64,000 bases of DNA from Actinomadura nitritigenes (GTDB lineage: Bacteria; Actinomycetota; Actinomycetes; Streptosporangiales; Streptosporangiaceae): assembly GCF_017573545.1 (NCBI RefSeq), contig NZ_JAGEOK010000002.1:124001-188000 (forward strand), given 5' to 3'. Shown piece by piece: positions 51,348 to 63,813 of this stretch. The notes under the pieces were generated by a model that saw only the letters and a list, made by a program, of their open reading frames with translations, was not told the origin of the DNA and searched no databases. The position numbers and the translations under genes are program-made. Within the stretch, counting starts at the first letter, position 1. Each line of letters begins with the position of its first letter.

Positions 51348-52769
51348 TCAGGAGGACTGCGGCCTGATGACGTCGCCGGTCAGGAACTTGGTCGACGTGC
51401 GGTCGCCGTTGAGCGTGGTGCCCCAGGTCTTCGGGTCGGTCTTGATCACGAAGTCGCCGCCGCACTCGAACTCGCCGGCGTTCTTGGGAAAGACCTGCTC
51501 GTACGTGCCGCCGTGCAGCCGCACCATCAGCGCGCAGGACGCGGGCTTGTTGGCGCCCGGGTCGGTCGGCGCGTGCAGCCCGCCGCCCGTCCACTCGTGG
51601 ACCTTCGCCAGCTCGTTCACCATGCACTGGCGGGTCAGGTCCGACCCGCACGCCTTGGCCGACTGCGCCCACAGCAGGAACGCCGACGTCGCCTGCATCC
51701 CGAGCAGCGCGATCTTCCCCTTGTGAGCGCCGACGATGTCCATGTACTGCTTGACCGCGGGCACCTTGGCGGCGTTCTCGAACGGCTGGAAGATCATGCC
51801 GATGTTGATGGCGTCGCCGATGCCGGACTTGTTCCACTGCGAGACGAGCGAGCTGTACCAGGTCGCCTCGAACAGGTAGGTCGGCTTGAGGCCGGCCCGG
51901 TCGTTCGCCTCCAGCAGCCCGAACGCGGCCGGGGTCGGCGAGCCCGAGGTCCACAGGTTCTTCGCGCCGCACTTCTTGATCTTCAGCGCGAACGGCGTGT
52001 AGCTGCTCTCACCGGCGTTGTTGGTCTTGACGCCGCAGTCCAGCGGCTTGACGCCGATCTGGTTCATCGCCGCCGCGACCTTCGCGTTGCCGATCTCCAC
52101 CGCGGGGGACGTCGTGTGCAGCAGGTCCGTCTTGTCCTTGAAGTTCGGGAACTCCTTCTCCGCGATCCGCAGCGCCCCGATGTTGTACAGGTCCACCGGG
52201 TACGGGACGGCCTCGTACTTCATCGGCCCCATCGCCGCGTTCGGGCCGACGGTGTAGCCGGCGACCGTCGGCAGCTTGCAGCCGACCCGGTACTGCTCCG
52301 CGGCGTCGTCCATCGCGAAGCCCTGGCCGACCAGCATGAAGTCCTGCTTGCAGGCCTGCTGCACCACCTTCACGGACTGCGTGTAGGCGGCGTCGTACTG
52401 GTCGCCCTTGATCGTGCGCCCGTTGATGCCGCCCTGCTGGTTGCACCAGTCGATCATGGCGCTGACCGCGTCGCCCATCTCCTTGGACAGGCCCGGCGCG
52501 GAGGTGAACCCGCGGTCGTCGCCGAACCCGATGCGGATCTCCTTGTCGGTGACGCCCTGGTCGGTGGAGCCCTTGGCGTCGCCCTTGCCGCACGGGGACG
52601 GCAGCGTCCCGAACGAGGTGGCGGTCGCGGCGGCGCCGGCCGTGCCGCCGTCCCGCGTCCCGCCGCCGCCCGACGTCGCGTCCGTGCCGGAGCGCGAGCT
52701 GGCGCAGGAGGCCAGCAGCGTCACCGCGAGGGCGCCCGCTGCGAGGCGTCCGATCTTCTCGACCTTCAT
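51348..52769 (-). CDS. Liv-type substrate-binding lipoprotein
   Basis: The 473-residue protein has a lipoprotein signal (LLASC, Cys22) and a Gly/Thr-rich linker, then a type I periplasmic-binding fold with GVTDKEIRIGF near 72 and WCNQQGGINGRTIKGDQYD near 110. Branched-chain amino acid binding proteins have this layout but are shorter. It would capture the ligand outside the membrane for the fused LivHM/LivF/LivG importer. A good GAAAGGAGAA ribosome site precedes the ATG. The ligand is not known; a steroid or steroid acid fits the context. Confidence 0.88.
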   Translation of the reverse strand: MKVEKIGRLAAGALAVTLLASCASSRSGTDATSGGGGTRDGGTAGAAATATSFGTLPSPCGKGDAKGSTDQGVTDKEIRIGFGDDRGFTSAPGLSKEMGDAVSAMIDWCNQQGGINGRTIKGDQYDAAYTQSVKVVQQACKQDFMLVGQGFAMDDAAEQYRVGCKLPTVAGYTVGPNAAMGPMKYEAVPYPVDLYNIGALRIAEKEFPNFKDKTDLLHTTSPAVEIGNAKVAAAMNQIGVKPLDCGVKTNNAGESSYTPFALKIKKCGAKNLWTSGSPTPAAFGLLEANDRAGLKPTYLFEATWYSSLVSQWNKSGIGDAINIGMIFQPFENAAKVPAVKQYMDIVGAHKGKIALLGMQATSAFLLWAQSAKACGSDLTRQCMVNELAKVHEWTGGGLHAPTDPGANKPASCALMVRLHGGTYEQVFPKNAGEFECGGDFVIKTDPKTWGTTLNGDRTSTKFLTGDVIRPQSS

Positions 52770-52867
52770 TAGGCCGTTCTCCTTTCACCGGCCGCGGCGA
52801 AGCGGCGGTGGGGTGGGTGAGGTGCGGCGGGGGGCGTGGTCTTCGCCCTCGACCGGGGCGCGCCGGG

Positions 52868-52891
52868 GTCAGCCGAAGCGGTCAGCCGAAG
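52868..52891. repeat. 11-bp direct duplication across the SDR stop codon
   Basis: GTCAGCCGAAG occurs twice with 2 bases between. The second copy contains the SDR stop and last codons; the first repeats the same end just beyond. A recent small duplication; no function implied. Confidence 0.6.
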
Positions 52892-53643
52892 TAGGCCTGG
52901 CCGCCGTCCAGCGGCACGGTGGCGCCGGTCAGGTAGCGCATGGCGGGCTGGACGAGGGCGACGACGGCGTTGCCGATGTCGGCCTCGCAGTCGCCGATGT
53001 AGCCGAGCGGGATGGTCTTGCGGAACTCCTCCGCCGCCTCCGGGTTCGCCTCCGCCCACTGCTTCAGCCCGGGTGAGAGGGCGTGCGGGGCGATGGAGTT
53101 GGCGCGGATCCCGTCCGGGCCCCACTCGGCGGCGGCCGTCCGGGTCAGCGACCGCAGCGCCTGCTTGGCCGCCGCGTACGCGCCGTACGTCGCCGGGTCC
53201 CAGCGGACCATCGCGGAGGTGACGAGGTTGACGATGCTGCCGCCGCCCCGGGCCTTCATGTGCGGGTGGCACGCCCTCATGAACGCGAACGCCGCGAACG
53301 GGCCGGTCATGAAGCCCTTCTGGAACTTGGTGTCGCTCATCGTCAGCAGCGGCCCGTAGGCGCCCGAGTAGGCGTTGTTGACGAGGACGTCGACGCCGCC
53401 GAAACGGGCGGCGACCGCGTCCACCACGCCGGGGATCGCCTCGGTGTCCGCCACGTCGCAGGCGAACGGCTCCGCCTCCGCGCCCCGCTCCCGGACGAGG
53501 CCGCACGTCGTCTCCAGCTTCGCCGGCGTCCGGCCGAGCACGGCGATCGCCGCGCCCTCCGACGCCAGCGCCAGCGCGATTCCCTGGCCGACGCCCTGGC
53601 CCGCACCGGTGACGATCGCGACCTTCCCGTCGAGGCTTCCCAT
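52882..53643 (-). CDS. SDR-family oxidoreductase
   Basis: The 253-residue classical short-chain dehydrogenase has the TGAGQGVGQG cofactor motif at 12-21, NNAYSG at 89-94, catalytic Ser143 in VTSAM, and Tyr156-x3-Lys160. It ends with a C-terminal GGQAYFG, a common style for steroid or acyl-CoA 3-hydroxy dehydrogenases. ATG 53643 has GGGGGATGAC upstream. It leads the minus-strand run into the Liv importer. NAD(H) or NADP(H) preference is not decided by sequence. Confidence 0.87.
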   Translation of the reverse strand: MGSLDGKVAIVTGAGQGVGQGIALALASEGAAIAVLGRTPAKLETTCGLVRERGAEAEPFACDVADTEAIPGVVDAVAARFGGVDVLVNNAYSGAYGPLLTMSDTKFQKGFMTGPFAAFAFMRACHPHMKARGGGSIVNLVTSAMVRWDPATYGAYAAAKQALRSLTRTAAAEWGPDGIRANSIAPHALSPGLKQWAEANPEAAEEFRKTIPLGYIGDCEADIGNAVVALVQPAMRYLTGATVPLDGGQAYFG

Positions 53644-53832
53644 GTCATCCCCCCTGCATCCGTCTGGTGCGGTCATGGTGATGTGACGCGGCCCACGCGT
53701 TCGCCGCAGTCCCAGTGACCGGGAACGCTCCAAGTCGAGCGGGTACCCTGCGGCTCGGTCTCGCTCAGCGGAAAGACCCGCTGGATCCCGCGGCCGGGGT
53801 GAGAGCCTTCGGCCACGCGAGGAGGAGGCCAC

Positions 53833-55461
53833 ATGCCCACGACGGCGATGGAGATCATGCAGCGGCTGACGGGGCCCGGCGGCGAGTTCGAACTGCGCGA
53901 GGAGGACGTCCTCGGCGCCCGCCTCCCGGTGTTCGCCGGGCGGGCCCGGAGCCTCGGCGAGGTGCTCGCCCGCTCCGCCGGACTCGGCGACCGCGACTAC
54001 ATCGTCACCGCGACCCGCCGGCTGAGCTTCGCCGAGCACGCCGCGCAGGCCGCGTCGCTGGCGAGGGCGCTGCGCGACGAGCACGGCGTGCGGCCCGGCG
54101 ACCGCGTCGCCATCGACGCCGCCAACAGCCCCGAATGGATCGTCGCGTTCTGGGGGGCGATCGCCGCGGGCGCCGTCCCCGTCGGCTACAACGCCTGGTG
54201 GGCGCCCCGTGAGATCGAGTACGCCCTCGGCCACACCGAGCCGGTGCTCGTCGTCGCGGACGCCAAGCGCGCCGCCCAGATGCCCGCCGGCACCCGTGTC
54301 CTCACGATCGAGGAGGACGTCCCGGCGCTCGCGGCCCGGTACCCGTCCGCCGCCCTGGACGTCCCGGACGCCGCCGAGGACGACCCGGCGGTCATCCTCT
54401 ACACCAGCGGCACGTCAGGCCGCCCGAAGGGGGCGGTGCACTCGCACCGCAACCTGACCTCGGTGATCGAGTACCACCGGCTGAACGACGCGCTGCTGAC
54501 CGCGTTCGGCGACCCCGCCGACCCCGCGTCCCGCCGCTACCTGCTCGCCCTCCCCCTGTTCCACATCGCCAGCCTGCACAACCTCGCCGTCCCCCGGCTC
54601 GCCACCGGCACCGCCGTGGTCATGCACGAGGGCGCGTTCGACGTCGACAAGGTCCTGCGGCTGATCGAGAAGGAGCGCGTCACGAACTGGGGCGCCGTCC
54701 CCACGATGGCGAACCGGATGATCGAGCACGGCGACCTGTCCCGCTACGACACGTCCTCGCTCACCGGGTTCGCGCTGGCGTCAGCGCCGTCCTCCCCGGC
54801 GTTCAAGGAGAGGCTGCGCGCCGCGTTCCCGCCCGCCGCGAACGCCCTCGTCGACAGCTACGGCCTCACCGAGACCTGCACCGGCGTCGCCGTCGCGTCC
54901 CCCATGGACCTGGCCGAGGCGCCGGGCACGCTCGGCCGCCCGGTCGCGGGCGTCGCGCTGGAGATCCGCGACCCCGACGGCAGGCCGCTGCCGGAGGGCG
55001 AGGAGGGGGAGGTCTGCGTCCGCAGCGCCTACAACATGCTCGGCTACTGGCGCGACGAGGAGGCCACCGCCCGCGCCATCGGCCCCGACTGCTGGCTGCG
55101 CACCGGCGACATCGGCACGATCGAGCAGGGCCGCCTCCGCCTCACCGCCCGCCGCTCCGACCTGATCATCCGCGGCGGCGAGAACGTCTACCCGGCCGAG
55201 GTCGAGAACGCCCTCGCCGAGTACCCCGGCGTCCGCGAGTGCATCGTCCTCGGCGTCCCGCACCCCGACCTCGGCCAGGAGGTCCTCGCGGTCGTCGTCT
55301 TCGGCGCCGGTCCCGCCACCGAGGCGGACCTGACCACGTTCGCCCGCGACCGCCTCGCCTACTTCAAGGTCCCGTCCCGCTGGAAGATCACCACCTCGCC
55401 CCTCCCCCGCAACGCCACCGGCAAGGTCATCCGCCGCCAGGTCGAGGCCTCCCTCGGCTGA
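53833..55461 (+). CDS. Acyl-CoA synthetase (FadD type)
   Basis: The 542-residue ligase has P-loop [11 protein letters not shown] at 190-200, A5 [12 protein letters not shown]7 WLRTGDIG, A8 [19 protein letters not shown] and A10 Lys near 532 (NATGKVIRR). It activates a carboxylic acid as AMP ester and then CoA ester in the cytoplasm. The N-terminus carries an extra 45 residues with [10 protein letters not shown], as in some long-chain FadD proteins. It is divergent from the SDR-Liv block, which suggests coordinated control. Substrate unknown. Confidence 0.9.
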   Translation: MPTTAMEIMQRLTGPGGEFELREEDVLGARLPVFAGRARSLGEVLARSAGLGDRDYIVTATRRLSFAEHAAQAASLARALRDEHGVRPGDRVAIDAANSPEWIVAFWGAIAAGAVPVGYNAWWAPREIEYALGHTEPVLVVADAKRAAQMPAGTRVLTIEEDVPALAARYPSAALDVPDAAEDDPAVILYTSGTSGRPKGAVHSHRNLTSVIEYHRLNDALLTAFGDPADPASRRYLLALPLFHIASLHNLAVPRLATGTAVVMHEGAFDVDKVLRLIEKERVTNWGAVPTMANRMIEHGDLSRYDTSSLTGFALASAPSSPAFKERLRAAFPPAANALVDSYGLTETCTGVAVASPMDLAEAPGTLGRPVAGVALEIRDPDGRPLPEGEEGEVCVRSAYNMLGYWRDEEATARAIGPDCWLRTGDIGTIEQGRLRLTARRSDLIIRGGENVYPAEVENALAEYPGVRECIVLGVPHPDLGQEVLAVVVFGAGPATEADLTTFARDRLAYFKVPSRWKITTSPLPRNATGKVIRRQVEASLG

Positions 55462-55469
55462 GGCCGGGG

Positions 55470-56897
55470 TCAGGAGCGCCAGGCGCCCACCACGTCCTCC
55501 GGCGTCCAGACGAGGTCGACGCCGTCGCGCGCCTGGACGCCGGACAGGGACACGACGACGAGCCCGGCCGCCGCGGGGTCGAGCCCCGGGACCTGGACGG
55601 CCGCGCGGCGCAGGCCGGCCAGGTCGTGGGCGTCGAAGGGGCTGCCGAGCCACTTGACCGACCCGGCGAACGCGATGCGGCCGGCGACGGGCGCGCGGTC
55701 GGCCCCGACCAGGTCGACCTCGGGATCGAACCGCCGGTTCCACCAGCCGCCGACCGCCTCGACGTCCGGCCAGGGCAGGTCCGCGCGCTCCAGGGCCTGC
55801 CTCACCAGCGGCTCGACGGCGCGTCCGCGCCACGAGGTCCAGCGCCACCGGACGATCCGGAAGCCGGCTTCGGGGCGTCCCCGCCGCGCCTGCTCGTGCG
55901 CCGCCCGCAGCGCCGCCAGGTACAGGCGCAGGTTGCTGTCGGCGATGCGGTAGAGGGCGGGCTTCCCCGGCCGCGTCGACAGCGGCTCGTCCACCGCGAC
56001 GATCCGCTTCTCCCCGGTGAGGCGCCGCAGCAGGGGTGAGAGCGTCCCCGAGGGGAGGGCGCCGTCACGGCTGCCCGCGGACGCGGCGATGTTGGCGTGC
56101 GTCCGGTCGCCGGATCCGACCGCCTCGATGACGCGGCGCGAGACGTCGGGGTTGGGGAACTCGGCGAGCAGCGACGCCTCCGGGACGCCGAACAGCGCCG
56201 CGGCGGGGTCGGCGCACTCCTCCTCCAGGAACTCCAGCGCGGGCGTCCCGTGCGGCCAGGTGCGGACGATCCCGGGCAGGCCGCCCGACACCAGGTGCGC
56301 GTCGATGGCGTCCGCCGCCCCGAGCCCGAGCGCATCGCCCAGGTCCGCCGGGGTCAGCGGGCCGAGGACCATGGTGTCGGCACGCCCGTAGAACGGCCGG
56401 TCGTAGGCGGTGAGCCGCTCCATCATGTGCACGTCGCTGCCGAGCAGCAGGAGCAGCACCGGCCGGGACGACAGGAGCCGGTCCCAGCCCGTCTGCAGCG
56501 CGCCGTCGAACAGCGCGTCCTGCTCGGCCAGCCAGGGCAGTTCGTCCAGGACGAGGATGGACGGCGCGTCCGGCAGCACCGAGGCCAGCACCCGGAAGGC
56601 GTCCGGCCAGCTTCCGTTCTGCAGCGCCGGCACGAGTTCGGGGTCGGCCGGCAGCGCCGACTCCCTGACGTCCCGCAGGAACGCGTCCACCGCCTCGATC
56701 GGCGAGGCGCCCTTCGTCGCCGTGGAGAACACGTACGGCACGCCGGCGCGGTCGCAGAACTCCTGGACGAGGCGCGACTTGCCCACCTGCCGCCGTCCGC
56801 GCAGCGCGAGCGCGGCTCCCGTCCCGGTCCTGGCCACGCGGTCCAGCCGCTTGCGCAGGACCGCGAGCTCCGCCGCCCGCCCGATGAACCCCGCCAA
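55470..56897 (-). CDS. DUF234-type AAA ATPase
   Basis: The 475-residue protein is an archaeal-type ATPase of the AAA_14/DUF234 kind: Walker A GRRQVGKSR at 34-42, Walker B SILVLDELPWL at 113-121, a helical middle and a C-terminal winged-helix/nuclease-like domain with a RRFDPEVDLVGADR segment like an Asp-x-x-x PD-(D/E)XK core. Function in bacteria is unclear; some are linked to mobile elements or toxin-like loci. Start is TTG at 56897 with GTGGAG upstream. It is convergent with the FadD gene and its promoter carries a repeated palindrome. Confidence 0.82.
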   Translation of the reverse strand: MAGFIGRAAELAVLRKRLDRVARTGTGAALALRGRRQVGKSRLVQEFCDRAGVPYVFSTATKGASPIEAVDAFLRDVRESALPADPELVPALQNGSWPDAFRVLASVLPDAPSILVLDELPWLAEQDALFDGALQTGWDRLLSSRPVLLLLLGSDVHMMERLTAYDRPFYGRADTMVLGPLTPADLGDALGLGAADAIDAHLVSGGLPGIVRTWPHGTPALEFLEEECADPAAALFGVPEASLLAEFPNPDVSRRVIEAVGSGDRTHANIAASAGSRDGALPSGTLSPLLRRLTGEKRIVAVDEPLSTRPGKPALYRIADSNLRLYLAALRAAHEQARRGRPEAGFRIVRWRWTSWRGRAVEPLVRQALERADLPWPDVEAVGGWWNRRFDPEVDLVGADRAPVAGRIAFAGSVKWLGSPFDAHDLAGLRRAAVQVPGLDPAAAGLVVVSLSGVQARDGVDLVWTPEDVVGAWRS

Positions 56898-56908
56898 TGT
56901 AGCTCCAC

Positions 56909-56933
56909 TCTACGTAGATTGCATCTACATAGA
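56909..56933. promoter_or_regulatory. Two TCTACRTAGA palindromes 15 bp apart
   Basis: TCTACGTAGA (perfect palindrome) and TCTACATAGA (one mismatch) start 15 bases apart just upstream of the ATPase TTG start. Each is followed by TT, so they form a 15-bp direct repeat. Likely operator for an unidentified regulator or for the ATPase's own winged helix. Confidence 0.6.
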
Positions 56934-56984
56934 TTAGCCAACCATCGTGCGGCGATGGCGCCCCACCGCCGCACGGTCGTCGGG

Positions 56985-57596
56985 TCAGCGGGGGCGGGGT
57001 GGGTGTTTGGCTATGAAGAGGCCCTCGGCGCTGACGCAGGTGCGGCCGTTCGCGCTGATGGCGCCGGTGGTGCGGATCTTGCGGCCGTCGACGGAGACCT
57101 GGCGGGCGGTGACCGTCAGGGGCTCGAACAGCGGCGTCAGGTGGTGGTAGCGGAGGGTTAGCTCCGCCGTCATGCCGGACGTGCCGGCCCAGCCGTTCGC
57201 GACGCCGAGGGTGTGGTCGAGCATCAGGGCGGAGACGCCGCCGTGGACGCTGGACGGCGGGCCCTGGTAGGGCAGGTCCAGCGTGACGGTGCTCTCGATG
57301 GTGCCGTCCGGGCGGCCCGCGTAGGCGAGCGGCGGGGCGATCGGGTTCTCCGGGCCGGTCGCCGGGTCGTGCCGGGTGTTGCCGTCGCCGCGCCACATGT
57401 CGACCAGGCGGTCGCGCAGCGGCGGGGCCTGCGCCTCGAGCTCGTCGGCGACGGCGTTGAGCCGGTCGGCGATGCCGGCCATGTCGGCGCCGGAGATGTC
57501 CCCGGCCCGGACGAGCGCGCCGATCACCCGGCGGGCCGCCGCGGCGGCGCCGTCCACGCCGCAGGCGCGGCGCTCGGCCTGCAGGTCCATCGGCAT
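56985..57596 (-). CDS. PaaI-type hotdog thioesterase
   Basis: The 203-residue protein has a helical N-terminus and a hotdog domain with LPYQGPPSSVHGGVSALMLDHTLGVAN, the HGG-x-x-x-x-x-x-D pattern of PaaI-type acyl-CoA thioesterases. It would release CoA from dead-end or steroid CoA thioesters and recycle it. ATG 57596 overlaps the dehydrogenase stop by one base (TGATG), so the two genes are coupled. It lies at the end of the fadD19-fadA5-fadE34 operon. Confidence 0.87.
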   Translation of the reverse strand: MPMDLQAERRACGVDGAAAAARRVIGALVRAGDISGADMAGIADRLNAVADELEAQAPPLRDRLVDMWRGDGNTRHDPATGPENPIAPPLAYAGRPDGTIESTVTLDLPYQGPPSSVHGGVSALMLDHTLGVANGWAGTSGMTAELTLRYHHLTPLFEPLTVTARQVSVDGRKIRTTGAISANGRTCVSAEGLFIAKHPPRPR

Positions 57597-59788
57597 CAGG
57601 CCCTCCCGGCGGGCTGCGGGTCGCGGGGCAGGCCGAGGAGCCGCTCCCCGATGATGTTGAGCTGGACGTCGGTGGTGCCGCCCGCGATCGACATGTTGCG
57701 GGAGTTGAGGAACATCCACGTCGGGTCCTGCATGCCGCCGGCGCCCTCGCCGGTGAGCGCGTCCGCGCCGATCCAGTCGACGGCGGTCTCCCACACCTGC
57801 TGGATGTGCTCGACGCCGATCAGCTTGCCGATGCTGGACTCGGCGCCGGGCTGGCCGCCGGCGAGGGAGCGCAGCGTGGTGCGCAGACCGAACAGGCTGC
57901 TGGACTGGGCGTCGCAGAGGATGCCGCCGAGGGTCGTGAGGCGCTCGTCGTCGGCGCCCTCGGCGGCGAGTTCGAGGAGGGCCTCGCCGCCGCTGCCGAG
58001 CGAGGAGTCGTTCGACAGCGAGACGCGCTCGTTGGCGAGGGTGGTGCGGGCGAGCTTCCAGCCGTCGCCGGGTGCGGCGACGAGGAGGTCGTCGGGGATG
58101 AAGACGCCGTCGAGGAAGACCTCGTTGAACAGCTCGTCGCCGGTCAGCTCGCGCAGCGGGCGGATGTCGATTCCGGGCGACCTCATGTCGAGCAGGAAGT
58201 ACGACAGGCCCTTGTGCTTGGGGACGGACGGGTCGGTGCGGGCGAGCAGGATGCCCCAGTCGGCCTCGCGGGCCATGGACGTCCAGACCTTCTGCCCGGT
58301 GATCCGCCAGCCGCCGTCGACCTTCTCGGCGCGGGTGGACAGGGCGGCGAGGTCGGAGCCGGCGCCGGGTTCGGAGAACAGCTGGCACCAGCGGACGTCG
58401 CCGCGCAGCGAGGCGGGCAGGAACCGCTCGTGCTGGGCGGGCGAGCCGTGCGCGATCAGCGTCGGGACGACCCAGTTGCCGATGATCATGTCGTGGGCGC
58501 GCAGGCCCGCGGCGCGCATCTCCTCGGAGATGACGAGCTGGGTGACGGCGTCGGCGCCCTTGCCCCAGGGGGCGGGGAGGTGCGGGGCGGTGTAGCCGCG
58601 GTCGGCGAGGTGGCGGGTGCGCTCCCCGCCGGTGAGGGCCTTGGCGGGTTCGAGCTCGGCGCGGATCTCCGCGCGGATCGCCTCGGCCTCCTCGGGGAGG
58701 TCGACGCCGAGCTCGCGGCGGACGCCGGCGAGGGTGAGGGACGCGACGCGGCGCCGCCACGCGGCGGTGGAGCCGAGCAGGACGCGCAGGGTCTGGGTGC
58801 GGCGCAGGTAGAGGCTCGCGTCGTGCTCCCAGGTGAAGCCGATGCCGCCGAGGGTCTGGATGCAGTCCTTGGCCGTCTGGAACGCGGCCTGGACGCTGGT
58901 GGCTCCGGCGACGGCGGCGGCGAGGGACGCCTCACCGGGCTTCGCGGCGGGGTCGTCCTGGGCGCGGGCGGCGTCCCAGGCGCAGGCGCGGGCCTGCTCG
59001 GCGTGGGCGAGCATCCGGGCGCAGCGGTGCTTGACGCCCTGGAACTGGCCGATGGGGCGGCCGAACTGCTCGCGGACCTTGGCGTACTCGGCGGCGATGG
59101 TGGTCGCCCAGTCGGCGAGGCCGGACGACTCGGCGGCGAACAGCGTCGCGGCGAGGTCCCGCACGTCCTGCGCGTCCAGATCCACGACCGACTCCGCGGG
59201 GACGGTCGCGTTGTCCACCCTGATCCTGGCCAGGCGGCGGGTGAGGTCGTGGCTGGGCAGCGCCTCGACGGTGACCGCGTCGCGCGGCAGGACGACCCAG
59301 GCCGTCGCGTCGCCGTCGGCGGCGGCCAGGACGAGCACGTCGGCGAGCTGCCCGCCGAGCACCGGGGCCGAGACGCCGGTCAGCGCGATGCCGCCGCCGG
59401 AGCGCGACAGCGTGACGCCGCCCGCGTCCAGCCCGACCGCGCCGAGCGTCGCGCCCGACGCCAGGCCGGGCAGGTGCGCGGCGTGCCCGGCCCGGTGCAG
59501 CACCGCGCTCGCGAGGACGGTCGGCAGGAACGGTCCGGGCGTCATGGCGCGGCCGAGCTCCTCCGCCACGACGGCCAGCTCGACCAGCCCGTACCCGGCC
59601 CCGCCCGCGTCCTCCGGCAGGTGCAGGCCGAGCAGCCCCTGCCCGGCGAGGTCGTCCCAGAACGCCGGCGCCTGCTCGGCCGCGGCGTCGACGGCGGCGC
59701 GGACGACCGCCTGCGTCACCTGCCGGGACGTGAAGGCCCGCACCGCGTCGCGCAGGTCGCGGTGCTCCTCGGTCAGCCCGATGGTCAT
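57596..59788 (-). CDS. fadE34: FadE34-like fused acyl-CoA dehydrogenase
   Basis: The 730-residue protein fuses two acyl-CoA dehydrogenase units. The N-terminal half (about 1-350, with VREQFGRPIGQFQGVKHRCARM and LGGIGFTWEHDASLYLRR) is like a short chain. The C-terminal half (about 365-720) is like a long chain, with FSEPGAGSDLAAL, ITGQKVWTSMA and helix-G LANERVSL with a probable catalytic Glu at 587. Mycobacterial FadE34 has the same fusion and length and dehydrogenates five-carbon steroid side chains. It follows the FadA5-like gene by 12 bases. Confidence 0.88.
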   Translation of the reverse strand: MTIGLTEEHRDLRDAVRAFTSRQVTQAVVRAAVDAAAEQAPAFWDDLAGQGLLGLHLPEDAGGAGYGLVELAVVAEELGRAMTPGPFLPTVLASAVLHRAGHAAHLPGLASGATLGAVGLDAGGVTLSRSGGGIALTGVSAPVLGGQLADVLVLAAADGDATAWVVLPRDAVTVEALPSHDLTRRLARIRVDNATVPAESVVDLDAQDVRDLAATLFAAESSGLADWATTIAAEYAKVREQFGRPIGQFQGVKHRCARMLAHAEQARACAWDAARAQDDPAAKPGEASLAAAVAGATSVQAAFQTAKDCIQTLGGIGFTWEHDASLYLRRTQTLRVLLGSTAAWRRRVASLTLAGVRRELGVDLPEEAEAIRAEIRAELEPAKALTGGERTRHLADRGYTAPHLPAPWGKGADAVTQLVISEEMRAAGLRAHDMIIGNWVVPTLIAHGSPAQHERFLPASLRGDVRWCQLFSEPGAGSDLAALSTRAEKVDGGWRITGQKVWTSMAREADWGILLARTDPSVPKHKGLSYFLLDMRSPGIDIRPLRELTGDELFNEVFLDGVFIPDDLLVAAPGDGWKLARTTLANERVSLSNDSSLGSGGEALLELAAEGADDERLTTLGGILCDAQSSSLFGLRTTLRSLAGGQPGAESSIGKLIGVEHIQQVWETAVDWIGADALTGEGAGGMQDPTWMFLNSRNMSIAGGTTDVQLNIIGERLLGLPRDPQPAGRA

Positions 59789-59800
59789 AGGTGTGAGTCC

Positions 59801-62735
<2,935 letters not shown>

Positions 62736-62822
62736 ACACTGGCAAACGCGGTCCCACTCACCGGTCCGCGCTGACCACGGAGTCGTCCCGGGCCCGCTCA
62801 GCGGGACCGTCGCCGCGGGCCA

Positions 62823-62840
62823 ACTAGAATACGTACTAGT
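62823..62840. promoter_or_regulatory. Operator copy 2 (KstR-like) at hsd4A
   Basis: ACTAGAATACGTACTAGT is nearly palindromic (ACTAG/CTAGT arms) and shares ACTAGAAT-CGT-CT-G with copy 1. It lies 41 bases before the Hsd4A-like ATG, at a -10/-35 position. The half-sites deviate from the KstR AAC/GTT, so a different TetR is possible. Confidence 0.6.
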
Positions 62841-62881
62841 CTCCGGTCCGGCCGACACGCACGGACATACCGGGAGCACTG

Positions 62882-63802
62882 ATGAACGCTGACCTGTCCC
62901 TGGCGGGCCGCACCGCCATCGTCACCGGCGCGGGCGCCGGGCTCGGCCGCGCCGAGGCCCTCGCGCTGGCCGCGCAGGGCGCCAACGTCGTCGTCAACGA
63001 CATGGGGCCGGCCGCCGAGAAGGTCGTCGCCGAGATCACCGGGGCGGGCGGCAGCGCGATCGCGGTCACCGGGGACGTCGGCGACTGGTCCATGGGCGAC
63101 ACCCTCGTCTCCGCCGCCGTCGACACCTACGGCTCGCTGGACGTGCTGGTCAACAACGCCGGCGTGCTGCGCGACAAGATGCTGTTCAACCTGTCCGAGT
63201 CGGACTGGGACGACGTGATCCGCGTCCACCTGAAGGGGCACGCGGCGGTGTCGCGCGCCGCGGCGGTGCACTGGCGGGCGGCGAGCAAGGCCGCCGGCGG
63301 GCCGGTCTACGGCCGCGTGGTCAACACCGCGTCCGAGGCGTTCCTGTTCGGCTCGCCGGGCCAGCCGAACTACTCCGCCGCCAAGGCCGGCATCGTCGCG
63401 CTCACGCTGTCCACGTCCGCCGGGCTCGCCCGGTACGGGGTCCGCGCCAACGCGATCTGCCCGCGCGCCCGCACCTCCATGACGGAGGCGACGTTCGGCG
63501 AGGGCACCTCCCCCGGCGGGCTGGACGCGATGGCGCCCGAGCGCGTCGGCACGTTCGTCGGCTACCTCGCCTCGCCCGCGGCGGAGAGGATCAGCGGCCA
63601 GGTGTTCATCGTGTACGGCGACATGGTCGCGCTGATGGCCGCGCCCGCCGTCGAGCAGAAGTTCACCGCCGCGGACGGCGTGTTCTCCGCCGAGGAGTTC
63701 GGCGAGCAGATCACCCCGTACTTCGCGGACCGCGACGCCCACCGGACCTACGCCGCCTACAGCGTGGCCGCGCTGGACACCACCGGCACCAACAGCCGGT
63801 GA
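62882..63802 (+). CDS. hsd4A: Hsd4A-like steroid side-chain dehydrogenase
   Basis: The 306-residue SDR has TGAGAGLGRAEALAL at 15-29, NNAGVLRDKMLFNLSESDWDDVI at 91-113, catalytic Ser151, Tyr164-x3-Lys168, ANAICPRARTSMT and the C-terminal GQVFIVYG. These match Hsd4A of the mycobacterial sterol regulon (17-beta-hydroxysteroid dehydrogenase and beta-hydroxyacyl-CoA dehydrogenase of the side-chain cycle). GGGAG lies 7 bases before the ATG. It is divergent from the FadD19-FadA5-FadE34 operon and shares its operators. Confidence 0.9.
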   Translation: MNADLSLAGRTAIVTGAGAGLGRAEALALAAQGANVVVNDMGPAAEKVVAEITGAGGSAIAVTGDVGDWSMGDTLVSAAVDTYGSLDVLVNNAGVLRDKMLFNLSESDWDDVIRVHLKGHAAVSRAAAVHWRAASKAAGGPVYGRVVNTASEAFLFGSPGQPNYSAAKAGIVALTLSTSAGLARYGVRANAICPRARTSMTEATFGEGTSPGGLDAMAPERVGTFVGYLASPAAERISGQVFIVYGDMVALMAAPAVEQKFTAADGVFSAEEFGEQITPYFADRDAHRTYAAYSVAALDTTGTNSR

Positions 63803-63813
63803 CCCCGGAATGT

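Noticed and set aside
47190..51367. Long plus-strand frames opposite the Liv operon
   Set aside because: They lack domains and ribosome sites and mirror the codon bias of the real minus-strand genes.
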